A stretch of DNA of 19,084 bases from a bacterium (GTDB taxonomy: Bacteria; SZUA-182; SZUA-191): NCBI GenBank assembly GCA_003230535.1, contig QIEW01000013.1, positions 1-19,084 of the forward strand, given 5' to 3'. The notes beneath the pieces were generated by a model. That model had not been told where the DNA came from and did no database searches. It was given only the letters and a program-made list of their open reading frames with translations. Positions 1 to 7,820 of this stretch are shown piece after piece (the first letter of the stretch is position 1; each line of letters starts with the position of its first letter). Position numbers and translations under genes: made by a program.

Positions 1-995
1 TCGGGTCTGGTGAAGGAAAGATTAAAGTAAGTCTTTAACGCTTCATCCCACTGCTCCCGTTTCCGGTATATTTTACCTAAGCTGATCAAACTTTCGATTG
101 ATTTATACTTACCGGCAAGAGCCTCCTCAAACTCTTCTTTGGCGCTGTCATAGTCTTGCTCCTGGAGATAAATATATCCCAAAATATAACTGGAGAGAGG
201 GTCGGTAGGGTCTTTACGTTTAATTTCTTGAGCCTGAACCTTGGCCTGCTCAAGCTCCTGAAACTCGAATAATAGTTCCGCTAAGCGTATTCTGTATTTT
301 AACTCCTTAGGTCTTAATGCAATTAATTTCTCATAAATTCCGATCTGTTCTCTTTTTTGCCCGCGATCTTTGTAAAGCTTAAGCAAAAGCATGTAAGGCT
401 CTATATTTTTCGGTTGTATGGCTAGCACACGGCAGCAGCAATCATTAACTCCCTCCGCATCCCCCTCCAGGTAAGCTATTCGAGCTAACTTCATGAAAAT
501 TTCCGGATCATCAGGGGTGACCTTGAGTACTTTCATGAAGTGAAATTTAGCTGCATCCAGGTCTTTAAGTTTGAATAGATATACATCCCCCAACATCCGA
601 TGCGTTTCTAAGTGATCCGGGGTCTCAGTCAAAATATCGGCGGCTATTTCTATCGTTTCTTCTGCTCTGCCGCTTAAGTAATAAAGACGCAAAAGACGAT
701 GTTTAGTATCCGAATGCTCAGGTTCCCTGCTAAGAAATATTGTAAAATATTTTATGGCGTTATCTACTCCTCCCATCTCAGCATAGATTAAGCCTAATTG
801 ATAATATGGCTCATTAAATCCAGGATATAACTGGGTGGCATAATCGAACGCTAAGATCGCCTTCGATAGATTGCGTTCTCTGACATAGGTAAGTCCTGCC
901 TTATAATGCCGGCGACTAGCCTCATAAGGCGTCTCCTTAGTACAAGCCCCAACAACGGTTATCAGCATAAGAACGGACAGAAACTTCTTTATCAT
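1..995 (-). CDS. TPR-repeat lipoprotein, C-terminus cut by window edge
   Basis: An open frame runs from the ATG at 995 off the left edge (about 331 residues visible). The N-terminus MIKKFLSVLMLITVVGAC is a lipoprotein signal: two lysines, a hydrophobic stretch, then a lipobox with Cys18 as the predicted lipidated residue. Thr at +2 does not suggest inner-membrane retention, so an outer-membrane lipoprotein facing the periplasm is likely. The rest is almost entirely 34-residue helical repeats of TPR type, with motifs such as 'AILAFDYATQLYPG', 'YYQLGLIYAEMG' and 'SYILGYIYLQEQDYDSAKEEFEEAL'. TPR proteins are protein-interaction scaffolds, and no enzymatic motif is visible. A run of three cysteines (NDCCCR) is unusual for a TPR. 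The start overlaps the prfB stop as ATGA, indicating translational coupling. The partner is unknown. Confidence 0.85.
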   Translation of the reverse strand, partial: MIKKFLSVLMLITVVGACTKETPYEASRRHYKAGLTYVRERNLSKAILAFDYATQLYPGFNEPYYQLGLIYAEMGGVDNAIKYFTIFLSREPEHSDTKHRLLRLYYLSGRAEETIEIAADILTETPDHLETHRMLGDVYLFKLKDLDAAKFHFMKVLKVTPDDPEIFMKLARIAYLEGDAEGVNDCCCRVLAIQPKNIEPYMLLLKLYKDRGQKREQIGIYEKLIALRPKELKYRIRLAELLFEFQELEQAKVQAQEIKRKDPTDPLSSYILGYIYLQEQDYDSAKEEFEEALAGKYKSIESLISLGKIYRKREQWDEALKTYFNLSFTRP

Positions 996-2093
996 TTTTG
1001 TGCCTCAGCCAGTAAATAAGCCTCTATCAGAGGCTGTAGCCCTCCATCCATTACCTTCTGTACATCCCCCACTTCCAATCCGGAACGATGGTCTTTCACT
1101 AATTGATATGGTTGAAATGTATAAGAGCGAATCTGACTTCCCCAGGCGATTTCCTTCTTAGTGGACTGGAGGTCGGTCAGGTATTTCGTCTTTTCCTTCT
1201 GGTAATGTTCATAGAGCCGCGCCCGCAGAACATTCATGGCGATATCCCTGTTTCGGTGCTGGGAACGTTCATTTTGACATTGGGCGACAATTCCGGTGGG
1301 AATATGCACTATGCGGACCGCTGAGTCGGTCACGTTTACATGCTGACCACCAGCCCCGCTGGAGCGGAAAGTGTCTATCCGCAAGTCGTCAGGCCGTATC
1401 TCTATATCAATATTTTCTTCTACCTCAGGGTAGACGAATACCGAGGCGAACGAGGTATGCCGTCTTCGGTTAGCATCAAAGGGTGAGATGCGCACCAATC
1501 TATGTACTCCGGCTTCCGCCTTCAGATATCCATAGGCATAGTCGCCTGAAACCATAAAAGTTACACTCTTTATTCCGGCTTCTTCTCCCGGCAGAAGATC
1601 GACTAGCTGCGTCTTATATTTCTGTTGCTCCGCCCATCGCAAGTACATTCTAAACAACATCTGCGCCCAATCCTGAGATTCCGTTCCGCCGGCTCCGGGA
1701 TGAATAGTGATAAAGGCATTATGTTTATCATGTTCCCCGGCAAGCAGGGATGACAACCATATCCGGTTCAACTTAATTTCCCAGAAAGCTACCTCGGAAG
1801 CCAACTCCGCCAGCGCTTTTGCATCATTCTCCTGATAATAAAGCTCAAATAACTCCTCAAAATCCAGGAACTGCCGGTTTAATTCTTTCCACTGATTTAT
1901 TTCAGCGGCAACAGAAGCCTGCTCAAGCAAAATCTTTTTAGCTTTTTCCGCGTTCTGCCAGAGATCGGCTTGGGAGGAGAGCGTTTCGAGCTCTATAAGC
2001 CGCTTTTCTTTAGCCTCTAAGTCAAAGATGCCCCCGCACACGCTGTACTTTATCTGAACTCTCTTTAATTTTAGATACTAAGTCCTCAAACAT
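992..2093 (-). CDS. prfB: Peptide chain release factor 2 (RF2), with programmed +1 frameshift
   Basis: RF2 recognises UGA and UAA stop codons in the ribosomal A site and triggers peptidyl-tRNA hydrolysis. The visible frame carries the RF2 tripeptide SPF (in 'RLVRISPFDANRRR') and the catalytic GGQ loop ('SSGAGGQHVNVTDSAVRI'). The real start is the ATG at 2093, preceded by an AGGAGG Shine-Dalgarno. It gives MFEDLVSKIKESSDKVQRVRGHL and then an in-frame TGA at 2024-2022 (codon 24). Continuing in the +1 frame (CTT TGA C read as Leu-Asp) gives a 366-residue protein, close to the 365 of E. coli RF2. The GTG at 2041 in the downstream frame is not a credible start. The stop overlaps the TPR lipoprotein start. 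Expression is expected to be autoregulated: low RF2 makes UGA termination slow and favours the shift. Confidence 0.97.
2021..2036 (-). promoter_or_regulatory. prfB +1 recoding site
   Basis: Read on the minus strand, the site is CGGGGG CAT CTT TGA C. It has an internal Shine-Dalgarno-like G-run three bases before the CTT slip codon, then the TGA stop followed by C, the weak-termination context. This is the same arrangement as the well-known E. coli prfB site (AGGGGG TAT CTT TGA C). Slippage of tRNA-Leu from CUU to UUU puts the ribosome in the frame encoding the rest of RF2. Confidence 0.95.
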
Positions 2094-2130
2094 AATTCCC
2101 TCCTAATTTAAGCTGATAGGAATTTACCGG

Positions 2131-2232
2131 CTCATCCCCTCGCCCCCAAGGGAGAAGGTTAGGATGAGGGGGTTTTTGATAAATAAAACCTCTCCCCCTC
2201 ACTCTAACTCTCTCCCCCCAGGGGAGAGAGGA
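2131..2232. repeat. Head-to-head pair of C-rich extragenic repeats
   Basis: Two about 42-base units of the type CCCTCA(C/T)CCTAAC..CTCTCCC..GGGGAGAG(A)GG lie in opposite orientations, separated by the A/T-rich spacer TTTTTGATAAATAAAA. The left unit reads on the minus strand (2131-2172) and the right unit on the plus strand (2189-2231). Their complementarity would allow a long stem in single strands. The pair sits between lnt and prfB, so it could attenuate or terminate lnt transcripts, but it resembles a widespread extragenic repeat type rather than a specific regulator. Confidence 0.6.
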
Positions 2233-2316
2233 CTAAAAGACTTTATCAACCCATCAAATAAAAATGGATGCTGTACTAGTACACGATTTTGTAAATAATT
2301 AAGGTTATGGATCGAA

Positions 2317-2346
2317 TATATATAATTGTATGCTTCTCCTTAACAA
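2317..2346 (-). promoter_or_regulatory. Weak candidate promoter for prfB
   Basis: On the minus strand, TTGTTA (2346-2341) is followed by 18 bases and TATATA (2322-2317). This is the best sigma70-like arrangement I see upstream of prfB, but it lies about 220 bases before the start codon. The right part of the intergenic region is AT-rich, so chance matches are likely. Confidence 0.2.
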
Positions 2347-2357
2347 AACAGAGGAGG

Positions 2358-2443
2358 AGTAGGGCGGTTCAAGCGAAGCGGAACCGCCAATAACATGCGC
2401 ACCAGGATAGGCGGAACCGGCTTACGCCTTGTTCCGCCCTACT
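2358..2443. repeat. 86-bp palindromic repeat with two inner hairpins
   Basis: Perfect 10-base outer arms AGTAGGGCGG and CCGCCCTACT enclose two further hairpins. One is GGCGGTTC, a 10-base loop, and GAACCGCC. The other is GGCGGAAC, a 13-base loop, and GTTCCGCC. Folded, this would give a three-stem, cloverleaf-like structure. It contains no ORF and looks like a dispersed extragenic palindromic element, but I see only this one copy in the window. It lies 19 bases from mobile element copy A. Confidence 0.6.
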
Positions 2444-2462
2444 AATTAATTTAAGCGTATAC

Positions 2463-2627
2463 CCCTGATTATTCATAAATCCACGGCAAACATTTATGAT
2501 GTTATTTGAATACAGGTAGTTATAAGATAACGGTCAAAAAACAAAATTTTTATATAAATCACCGAGAACTCCCACTATGAAAGCGAGCGACCAGCGGGAG
2601 CGTGTTTATGATCCCGAATTATTCGGG
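2463..2627 (+). mobile_element. MITE-like element, copy A (165 bp), target duplication ATAC
   Basis: First of four related elements. It begins CCCTGATTATTC and ends GAATTATTCGGG, an imperfect 12-base terminal inverted repeat, and the right end is a full CCCGAATTATTCGGG palindrome. The direct repeat ATAC flanks it at 2459-2462 and 2628-2631. The interior carries the family landmarks GATGTTATTTGAATAC and AACGGTCAAAAAA and an imperfect CTCCC..GGGAG hairpin. No ORF of useful length is present, so it must be moved by a transposase elsewhere. It lies between the lnt stop and prfB. Confidence 0.85.
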
Positions 2628-2680
2628 ATACCAAGTTGCCTGTCTATTTGTATCCTGGGTATGCCAAGTCCCTGATCTAA

Positions 2681-4291
2681 CTATCTCCTGACCCACCCCA
2701 GAGATAAGGCCAGTACACTGACGATACAGGCTAGTTGGGCAAAAAGGTCTCCATGACGGGCATAAAAGGTTTTCCCCTTTGTGAGAGCTATTTCCTCAGT
2801 TAACGTCGCCGGAACAAACAGCTCCGTCCGGGAAATGATCCGCCCCTGAGGCCCTATAAAACCGGAAATCCCGGTATTGGCGGCACGTATTACATAAGTC
2901 TTATTTTCTACCGCCCGGAAAACAGCGGCGGAAAAATGTTGGAGAGGAGCCGATGTCCGGCCAAACCAGGCGTCATTGGTTATAGTGATCAAAAACTGTG
3001 CTCCCCGGGCAAAAAAACGCCGGGTGAGCTCCGGGAAAATAACCTCAAAACAGATAACGGTGGCAAACTTAGCGCTAGAGCCGTTATCCATCGGTAGAGT
3101 GAATAAGGTATAGCCATCACCGGTAGAGAAGTCGCCTACCTGAGCAACCAGTGTTCCTAATGATCCCAAAATAGCCCGCAAAGGTACATACTCACCAAAA
3201 GGGACTAAATGCAGCTTATGATAAACGCCGGTGATATGCTTTTGGGGGGTAAGCAGATAGGCGCTATTATACAGCCGACGAGCCCCCTGTTCAAGTGTAA
3301 AGCTGGGGCTGCCGAACAGCAATGGAGTGTTGGTCTCATCCACCAGTCGCTCCATCAGCGGCCGGTATTGTCGATCAATTTGGAAGAAAAAAGGTATGGC
3401 TGATTCCGGCCAAACCATGAGCTGCGGCCTTGAACCCTGCGATTGTAAAGAAAGCTTCCGATATACCGCCAGGGTTTGTTCCTGAAAAGCCGGGTCCCAT
3501 TTATGTTCCTGAGAAATATTTCCTTGCATCACCGCTACTTTAATCTTTTCAGAGGAAGCCGCAGTCTCTGTAAGATTGTTCGAAAAAATCCTCATCTGAC
3601 TGTAACCATATACAAAATTAAGGCAGATCAAGATAAGGCAGCCTGCTGTTAATCCCACTGGAACCAGATAAGCCCTGTCCCCGTGAAAATTGCGCCGGGT
3701 TTTGTCTTGCCAAAACACTAACAGAGATCCCAGTGTAGCGTTAACCAGAAGCGCCAATGCCGATACCCCATAAACCCCGGTGATGTCCGCTATCTGAATA
3801 ACCGGAAGCGAGCGATATTGAGAGTAACCTAAGAGGACCCAAGGGAAGCCTGTGAAAAGATATGTCCGCAAATACTCCAACGCCACCCATAAGACCGCCG
3901 CCAAGACCGGCCAACACCTGGGAAAACGCACTTTTATAAACACAGCCGCCGCTGTGAACAAAGCAAAATACAAACCCAAATAGAAAACCAACAATAGCAG
4001 TATCGGTACTGCCAGACCCCAGGGAAGACGGCCATAGATAGTCAGGGTATAGGCAATCCAGTAGATCGTCGATAAATAAAATATAATGCCGGACAGCCAC
4101 CCCAGAAAGAAGGCCTGCTTAGGTGTTTTACCTTCGATAGCCCAAAATAGCGGTGCCAAAGCTATCCAAGCCAGCCAACCCAAGTCAAAATTTGGGAAAG
4201 CCAGCGCCAGTAATCCGCCAGAAAAACCCGCCGCTACAATATATCTGCTTTTCATAAGGTTCGATTGTTCAGCGCTAATACCAGCTTGCAT
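2681..4291 (-). CDS. lnt: Apolipoprotein N-acyltransferase
   Basis: Lnt is an inner-membrane enzyme that transfers an acyl chain from phospholipid to the amino group of the lipidated N-terminal cysteine, the last step of lipoprotein maturation. The N-terminal half (about residues 15-225) is polytopic with hallmark stretches 'GFPWVLLGYSQ' and 'GVYGVSAL'. The C-terminal half is a nitrilase/CN-hydrolase domain with the catalytic triad visible: Glu296 in VWPESAIP, Lys359 in YHKLHLVPFGEYVP, and Cys414 in VICFEVIFPE. A final membrane segment follows. The length of 536 residues is normal. The start is uncertain: neither the ATG at 4291 nor the one at 4255 (residue 13, MKSRYIV) has a clear Shine-Dalgarno, and the second fits the family N-terminus well. 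It starts 16 bases after the stop of the OB-fold-like gene, suggesting one transcript. Confidence 0.96.
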   Translation of the reverse strand: MQAGISAEQSNLMKSRYIVAAGFSGGLLALAFPNFDLGWLAWIALAPLFWAIEGKTPKQAFFLGWLSGIIFYLSTIYWIAYTLTIYGRLPWGLAVPILLLLVFYLGLYFALFTAAAVFIKVRFPRCWPVLAAVLWVALEYLRTYLFTGFPWVLLGYSQYRSLPVIQIADITGVYGVSALALLVNATLGSLLVFWQDKTRRNFHGDRAYLVPVGLTAGCLILICLNFVYGYSQMRIFSNNLTETAASSEKIKVAVMQGNISQEHKWDPAFQEQTLAVYRKLSLQSQGSRPQLMVWPESAIPFFFQIDRQYRPLMERLVDETNTPLLFGSPSFTLEQGARRLYNSAYLLTPQKHITGVYHKLHLVPFGEYVPLRAILGSLGTLVAQVGDFSTGDGYTLFTLPMDNGSSAKFATVICFEVIFPELTRRFFARGAQFLITITNDAWFGRTSAPLQHFSAAVFRAVENKTYVIRAANTGISGFIGPQGRIISRTELFVPATLTEEIALTKGKTFYARHGDLFAQLACIVSVLALSLGWVRR

Positions 4292-4307
4292 TAAAACAAG
4301 GAGTTGG

Positions 4308-4838
4308 TTAAGAGAACGATTGAGCCTCTTCTGCTTTGCGTTTAAATATACGTCTCCATATCACGACCAACACCACGGTAATAAAAAACAGCCACCCCAA
4401 TATCCAGAGCCGGGTAAAGGGAACCCTGTGTCTGGTGGGATAACCGGGCTGGATGACTTCGCAGGAAGTCGCATGCAGGTCGGTTTCACCCCAATGAAAC
4501 TCACAGGATCGGCGGTAAACTCCCTGGATGGCTACTTTATCTCCCTGGTACTTATACGAGCCCAGGATAGTAATTTTCCCGGCATCCGCCGGTTTCAGCC
4601 ATATTCCTAAGCCCACTCCGTCGCTATCGGCGATGTTTACCCACACCCCCTCGCCTCTGGGCATCTTATCTCCCAGGGCCTCACCCTGAAATTCAACCGC
4701 CTTCCCGTCGTAGAGCCCGGCATGTTCTATCAGCTCAGACACCAACACCGGCTTGGCCCAAACAGGAGCGGCCCATAAAGTAAGCGCCATTACCCATAAT
4801 ATTGTAGGCGGCTTTCGCCAAGCAGTAAAAATTCCCAT
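4308..4838 (-). CDS. Membrane-anchored periplasmic protein with OB-fold-like domain, unknown function
   Basis: Function not recognised. The 176-residue product begins with a signal peptide or signal anchor (MGIFTAWRKPPTILWVMALTLWAAPVWA), with likely cleavage after AWA. A compact beta-rich domain (about residues 27-120) follows, with 'LVSELIEHAGLYDGKAVEFQG', 'GVWVNIAD', 'LGIWL' and 'DKVAIQGVYRR', the pattern seen in small OB-fold domains. Two cysteines (in RRSCEF and ATSCEV) could form a disulfide. A C-terminal membrane segment (LWILGWLFFITVVLVVIW) is followed by a basic tail (RRIFKRK), giving periplasmic domain and cytoplasmic tail. The ATG at 4838 was chosen over an upstream TTG at 4847. The gene is sandwiched between trkH and lnt in the same direction, which suggests envelope work but does not define it. 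Confidence 0.8.
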   Translation of the reverse strand: MGIFTAWRKPPTILWVMALTLWAAPVWAKPVLVSELIEHAGLYDGKAVEFQGEALGDKMPRGEGVWVNIADSDGVGLGIWLKPADAGKITILGSYKYQGDKVAIQGVYRRSCEFHWGETDLHATSCEVIQPGYPTRHRVPFTRLWILGWLFFITVVLVVIWRRIFKRKAEEAQSFS

Positions 4839-4875
4839 CTCTTGCAAAGAAGTATATTCTCCGACCTAACTGTTA

Positions 4876-4890
4876 GCGGATAGTATCCGC
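4876..4890. repeat. Small perfect palindrome between trkH and the OB-fold gene
   Basis: GCGGATA-G-TATCCGC, seven-base arms around a single base, lies in the 56-base gap between the trkH stop and the next start. It could be an mRNA processing or partial termination hairpin, or an operator. No U-tract follows it on the minus strand, so a classical terminator is unlikely. Confidence 0.35.
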
Positions 4891-4894
4891 CGCC

Positions 4895-6397
4895 TTATTT
4901 CCCTGTGATAGTCGCATAACCCATTCCCAAAAGCACCAGGATCGCAGTAAATTCCAGACGTCCGGCCCACATCTCTATTATATAGACTACCTTCAGCGCC
5001 GCTGGCATGGCGGGGGAAGTCACACCCGAGGAAAGTCCCACATTAGCCCCGGCTGAGACTGAATCAAACAGAGCGTCCAGCACCGGATAACCACAAAATA
5101 CGCCGGCTGCTGTTCCTATAGCGTAAGTCAGCACATAGAGAAGCACAATCAGCGCGGCAGAACGAACATGTGCGTTATCCAACACCCGATCTTTTATATG
5201 ATGAAATTTTTGGACCACTATGGCCGATTCAGGGGAGACCAATCTCTTGATATCCTGCCAGAGCGCTTTTGCCAATATACCCATCCGGATGCCCTTAAAC
5301 CCTCCGGCAGTGGAGCAGGCGCTGCCACCGATAGCCATCGCCAAGATTACCCCCAGGGCAGCCGGAGCGCCCCAGTCGGTAATAAACTGCCGACTATAGA
5401 CGCTGGCGCTCCCCGTCCCCGTATGAGCCGATACCACATGGAGAAATGCCCGGCGGAAGAGAATAGGCAATTCAGGGAAAATGCCGACCTGAATTAGGCC
5501 GACACAACATAAGACAAAGGAAACCGTTAAGGTGACCGCAAAGGAGTGTATCTCTATATTCCGGTAAAGTTCCTTATAGTTTCCATTCCAGACCGTATAA
5601 TGCAAGGCGAAGTTTAACGAGCCCAACACCATAAGCGCTACCAGGAAAAACTCTATCAGTGGACTATGGTAGTAAATTAGGTTCTGAGACTGGGGAGCAA
5701 AGCCGCCGGTGCTCCAATTGGCCATAAACAGCCAGATCCCATGCAGTAATGCCCGCAGCGGGGAAAGTCCTTCCCACATACATCCAATCCACAGCACGGC
5801 TGAGCCTACAGCTAAGTATATCAAGCTGATTATCCAAATCATCCGGGCGGTCTTTACCACATTGGGGAGTATCCTTTCCTCCTTGCCTTCTCCCACATAC
5901 AGCCGATATGCTCCGGAGACGCCTGGAATAAGGAATGTCAACGCCACCACCACAATCCCCTGCCCCCCTACATAGGTCAGCTCATGACGCCACATATTTA
6001 ATCCATGGGAGACATGATCCAGATCTTGAATAAGCACCAGGCCGGTAGTGGTATGGCCGCTCATCACATCAAAGCAGGCATCCAAAAAGGAGCCGAAATG
6101 ACCGGACAGGTAATGCGGGAGCGCCCCCAGCAGGGTACAGAGGATCCAGGCTATAGCCACGGCAGCCATTCCGTGTACCCATTGGGGGTCTTTATCGGTA
6201 TGGAAGAGAATGAGCAACAGGTACCCTACACTAAGGGTGGCACACATGCTTAGACCAAAATCCACCACTACCCGCCACTCCTGGAAGATAACCGAGGTAG
6301 ACAGCGGCAGGAGCATGAGTAATGCCAAGCCGACAACTATTTTCCCGCTGAAGAAAAGAATGATGCGATAATCTTGAAAGGTGGGTTTTAGGATCAA
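4895..6397 (-). CDS. trkH: TrkH/KtrB-type potassium transporter channel subunit
   Basis: Integral inner-membrane K+ translocating subunit of the Trk/Ktr superfamily. All four pore-loop filters are visible in order: TTTG (about residues 116-119), STGGF (229-233), TGTG (326-329) and ANVG (451-454). The conserved GGSACSTAGGFKGIRM stretch lies between pores 3 and 4. At 500 residues the length is typical. I place the start at TTG 6397 rather than the TTG at 6412. The first has GGGGAG eight bases upstream and forms a TTGA overlap with the stop of the upstream 53-codon gene, pointing to translational coupling. It works with cytosolic TrkA rings, both encoded nearby. Pore loop 3 (VSAHTGTGSASVYS) is somewhat divergent but keeps the glycines. 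Confidence 0.93.
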   Translation of the reverse strand: MILKPTFQDYRIILFFSGKIVVGLALLMLLPLSTSVIFQEWRVVVDFGLSMCATLSVGYLLLILFHTDKDPQWVHGMAAVAIAWILCTLLGALPHYLSGHFGSFLDACFDVMSGHTTTGLVLIQDLDHVSHGLNMWRHELTYVGGQGIVVVALTFLIPGVSGAYRLYVGEGKEERILPNVVKTARMIWIISLIYLAVGSAVLWIGCMWEGLSPLRALLHGIWLFMANWSTGGFAPQSQNLIYYHSPLIEFFLVALMVLGSLNFALHYTVWNGNYKELYRNIEIHSFAVTLTVSFVLCCVGLIQVGIFPELPILFRRAFLHVVSAHTGTGSASVYSRQFITDWGAPAALGVILAMAIGGSACSTAGGFKGIRMGILAKALWQDIKRLVSPESAIVVQKFHHIKDRVLDNAHVRSAALIVLLYVLTYAIGTAAGVFCGYPVLDALFDSVSAGANVGLSSGVTSPAMPAALKVVYIIEMWAGRLEFTAILVLLGMGYATITGK

Positions 6398-6555
6398 TAA
6401 AGAACTCCCCAAAGAAGGAGTGTGAGGAAAAGGAAGAAAAGCAATATTGTGCCGGGTAACGCCAGCTCCATCAATATACTGAGGCTAACCTTACCCTTAT
6501 CCGCCCAGATACTTTTTTTATTCCAAAACCTTTTACTATTCCAATGATGATACAT
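6394..6555 (-). CDS. 53-residue single-pass membrane peptide coupled to trkH
   Basis: A short gene from ATG 6555 (Shine-Dalgarno GAGGGAG seven bases upstream) to TGA 6394. The N-terminal half is basic and aromatic (starting MYHHWNSKRFWNKKSIW). The C-terminal half is one strongly hydrophobic helix (about residues 28-52, ending LTLLLWGVLY), preceded by Glu30. Its TGA overlaps the TTG start of trkH as TTGA, so the pair should be translated in a coupled way. I do not recognise a family. Small single-helix subunits such as KdpF accompany some K+ pumps, so a TrkH accessory peptide is an inference from position and topology only. It could instead be a leader whose translation opens the trkH start. 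Confidence 0.6.
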   Translation of the reverse strand: MYHHWNSKRFWNKKSIWADKGKVSLSILMELALPGTILLFFLFLTLLLWGVLY

Positions 6556-6716
6556 AAACTCCCTCTAGTCGAACTTCCCGAATATTAGAGGCTAACAACC
6601 GTAAAATTAATCCCTAATGAATGTTGGTGCAATATTTACGCCACTGCAAGTAAAAACCAGTTTCATAAAACATAAGGATTATCCTGACCAGCAGTGGTTG
6701 GCAACCTGTCAAAAGT

Positions 6717-7382
6717 CTACAATTCCCCTATCAGGACCTGTACCAATTCTCGTTCATGTTCGATAGTGGTGATGGCAATCACGTCGTCCCCCGGCTCAAG
6801 GCGGGTATCCCCCTTTGGGATAATAACGTTTTCTCCCCGCAGAATAGAGACCAATACACAATCCTCAGGTAGTATTACCTGCTTTACCAGACGTCCCACT
6901 ACCGGAGATTCTTCAGGCAAATCCACCCGAACCACGGAAATTCTCCCGCGCTTGAAAGCCAATAGGGGAATATAATCAGCCAGATAGGTTTCCTCTTCAA
7001 TAATTTTAATTAAAATGCTAGTGCTATTTATGGGCACATCAACTTTGAGTTTGCCAAAGATATTTTCATTCCTGGGATCATTCACCCTGGCGATAGTGCG
7101 ATCAATTTTGAACACCTCCTTGGCTAACTGGCAGGCTACCAGATTCTCCTCGTCTGTTCCGGTAATCGCGGCAAAGACATCGGCATGTTCTGCTCCGGCG
7201 GCCTCCAGATAATACTGGTCGCACCCGTCGCCGCAGATTACAACCAGACTGCCGATCTCGCGGGCAATTCGATCACAGACAGACTTATCTCTGTCAATCA
7301 GAGCCACCGTATGCCCGTCCGCAACCAACTCCCGGCACAGATAATATCCCACCTGCCCTCCGCCCATAACAACTATAAACAT
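6717..7382 (-). CDS. trkA: TrkA-family K+ uptake regulator (single RCK unit), copy next to trkH
   Basis: A 221-residue cytosolic nucleotide-gated regulator that assembles as a ring under TrkH. It has an N-terminal RCK/Rossmann domain with MGGGQVG (residues 6-12) and the acidic end of strand 2 at Asp30 (ALIDRD), the NAD(H)/nucleotide pocket. A C-terminal TrkA_C domain (about 140-221) ends 'RGENVIIPKGDTRLEPGDDVIAI'. Classical E. coli TrkA has two such units in tandem, whereas this protein has one, like KtrA. It starts at ATG 7382 with AGGGG seven bases upstream, just after the truncated HEPN reading frame. A 161-base gap separates its stop from the 53-residue gene; there I see only a weak long-loop inverted repeat (CCACTGC/GCAGTGG). 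Confidence 0.93.
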   Translation of the reverse strand: MFIVVMGGGQVGYYLCRELVADGHTVALIDRDKSVCDRIAREIGSLVVICGDGCDQYYLEAAGAEHADVFAAITGTDEENLVACQLAKEVFKIDRTIARVNDPRNENIFGKLKVDVPINSTSILIKIIEEETYLADYIPLLAFKRGRISVVRVDLPEESPVVGRLVKQVILPEDCVLVSILRGENVIIPKGDTRLEPGDDVIAITTIEHERELVQVLIGEL

Positions 7383-7395
7383 GAACTTACCCCTA

Positions 7396-7491
7396 TTAAC
7401 CTTGGCTCATCCCGGCCTTGGCAAACAAAAGACCTTCCCTGGCAAAGAAGAGCCAATTCTGTATAAGTTCTACTTTTTCAGGATCTTTCAT
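7396..7491 (-). pseudogene. HEPN-domain toxin remnant (31 codons)
   Basis: Starting at ATG 7491, inside the 3' end of the MNT remnant, an open frame encodes 31 residues beginning MKDPEKVELIQNWLFFAREG and then hits TAA at 7398-7396, only 13 bases before trkA starts. The amphipathic pattern 'LIQNWLFFAREGLLFAK' looks like the first helix of HEPN proteins that pair with minimal nucleotidyltransferases. A full HEPN protein is about 110-140 residues with an RX4-6H motif, and that part is missing here. The overlapping start is typical of MNT-HEPN operons. The assignment rests on a short stretch and the neighbour. Confidence 0.55.
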
Positions 7492-7820
7492 AAAGTACCT
7501 TGCCACTTTTTATAATGTGATGCACATAAAATGGATTTTGGGCTCTCAGATTCCAGGCTACTTCCGCCGATTTTCGGACCAATAAATCTACCGCAAACTT
7601 TCGCCCCCGCAACAAGGCATCTATCCTTCGCCTTATCACTCGGCTGGATTCTTCGGTCGCTATCTTGCTTGAAATCACCTCTGGCATATGAGCCAAACAG
7701 GACGATCTTTTCCGGTTTAATTTCCCGAATGATTTTTTCAACTATATAGTTTATCAGTTCAGGAGTTACCTTCTCTGTGCTTAGCTTTCGGTCTATAGAC
7801 ATTTTATCTAAACATTTCAT
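7478..7820 (-). pseudogene. Minimal nucleotidyltransferase (MntA-like antitoxin), broken by an internal deletion
   Basis: The first half, from ATG 7820, encodes a recognisable MNT fold: 'ELINYIVEKIIREIKPEKIVLFGSYARGDFKQDSD', with the nucleotide-binding GSYARG and the first catalytic Asp region. After GAT AGC GAC (7664-7656) the frame is lost. The rest of the family sequence continues in another frame as 'TEESSRVIRRRIDALLRGRKFAVDLLVRKSAEVAW', ending GKVLYERS at 7478. The stretch that should follow DSD (hydrophobic strand with the next catalytic Asp, as in DSDxDLLV) is absent. A short deletion whose length is not a multiple of three is therefore the simplest explanation. MntA antitoxins AMPylate HEPN toxins, so this copy should be inactive. 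It sits between gatA and trkA. Confidence 0.8.

Noticed and set aside
2272-2283. 12-bp perfect palindrome TGTACTAGTACA as a regulator site for prfB
   Set aside because: Isolated, not close to a good promoter, and short palindromes are common in AT-rich intergenic DNA. Nothing links it to a regulator.
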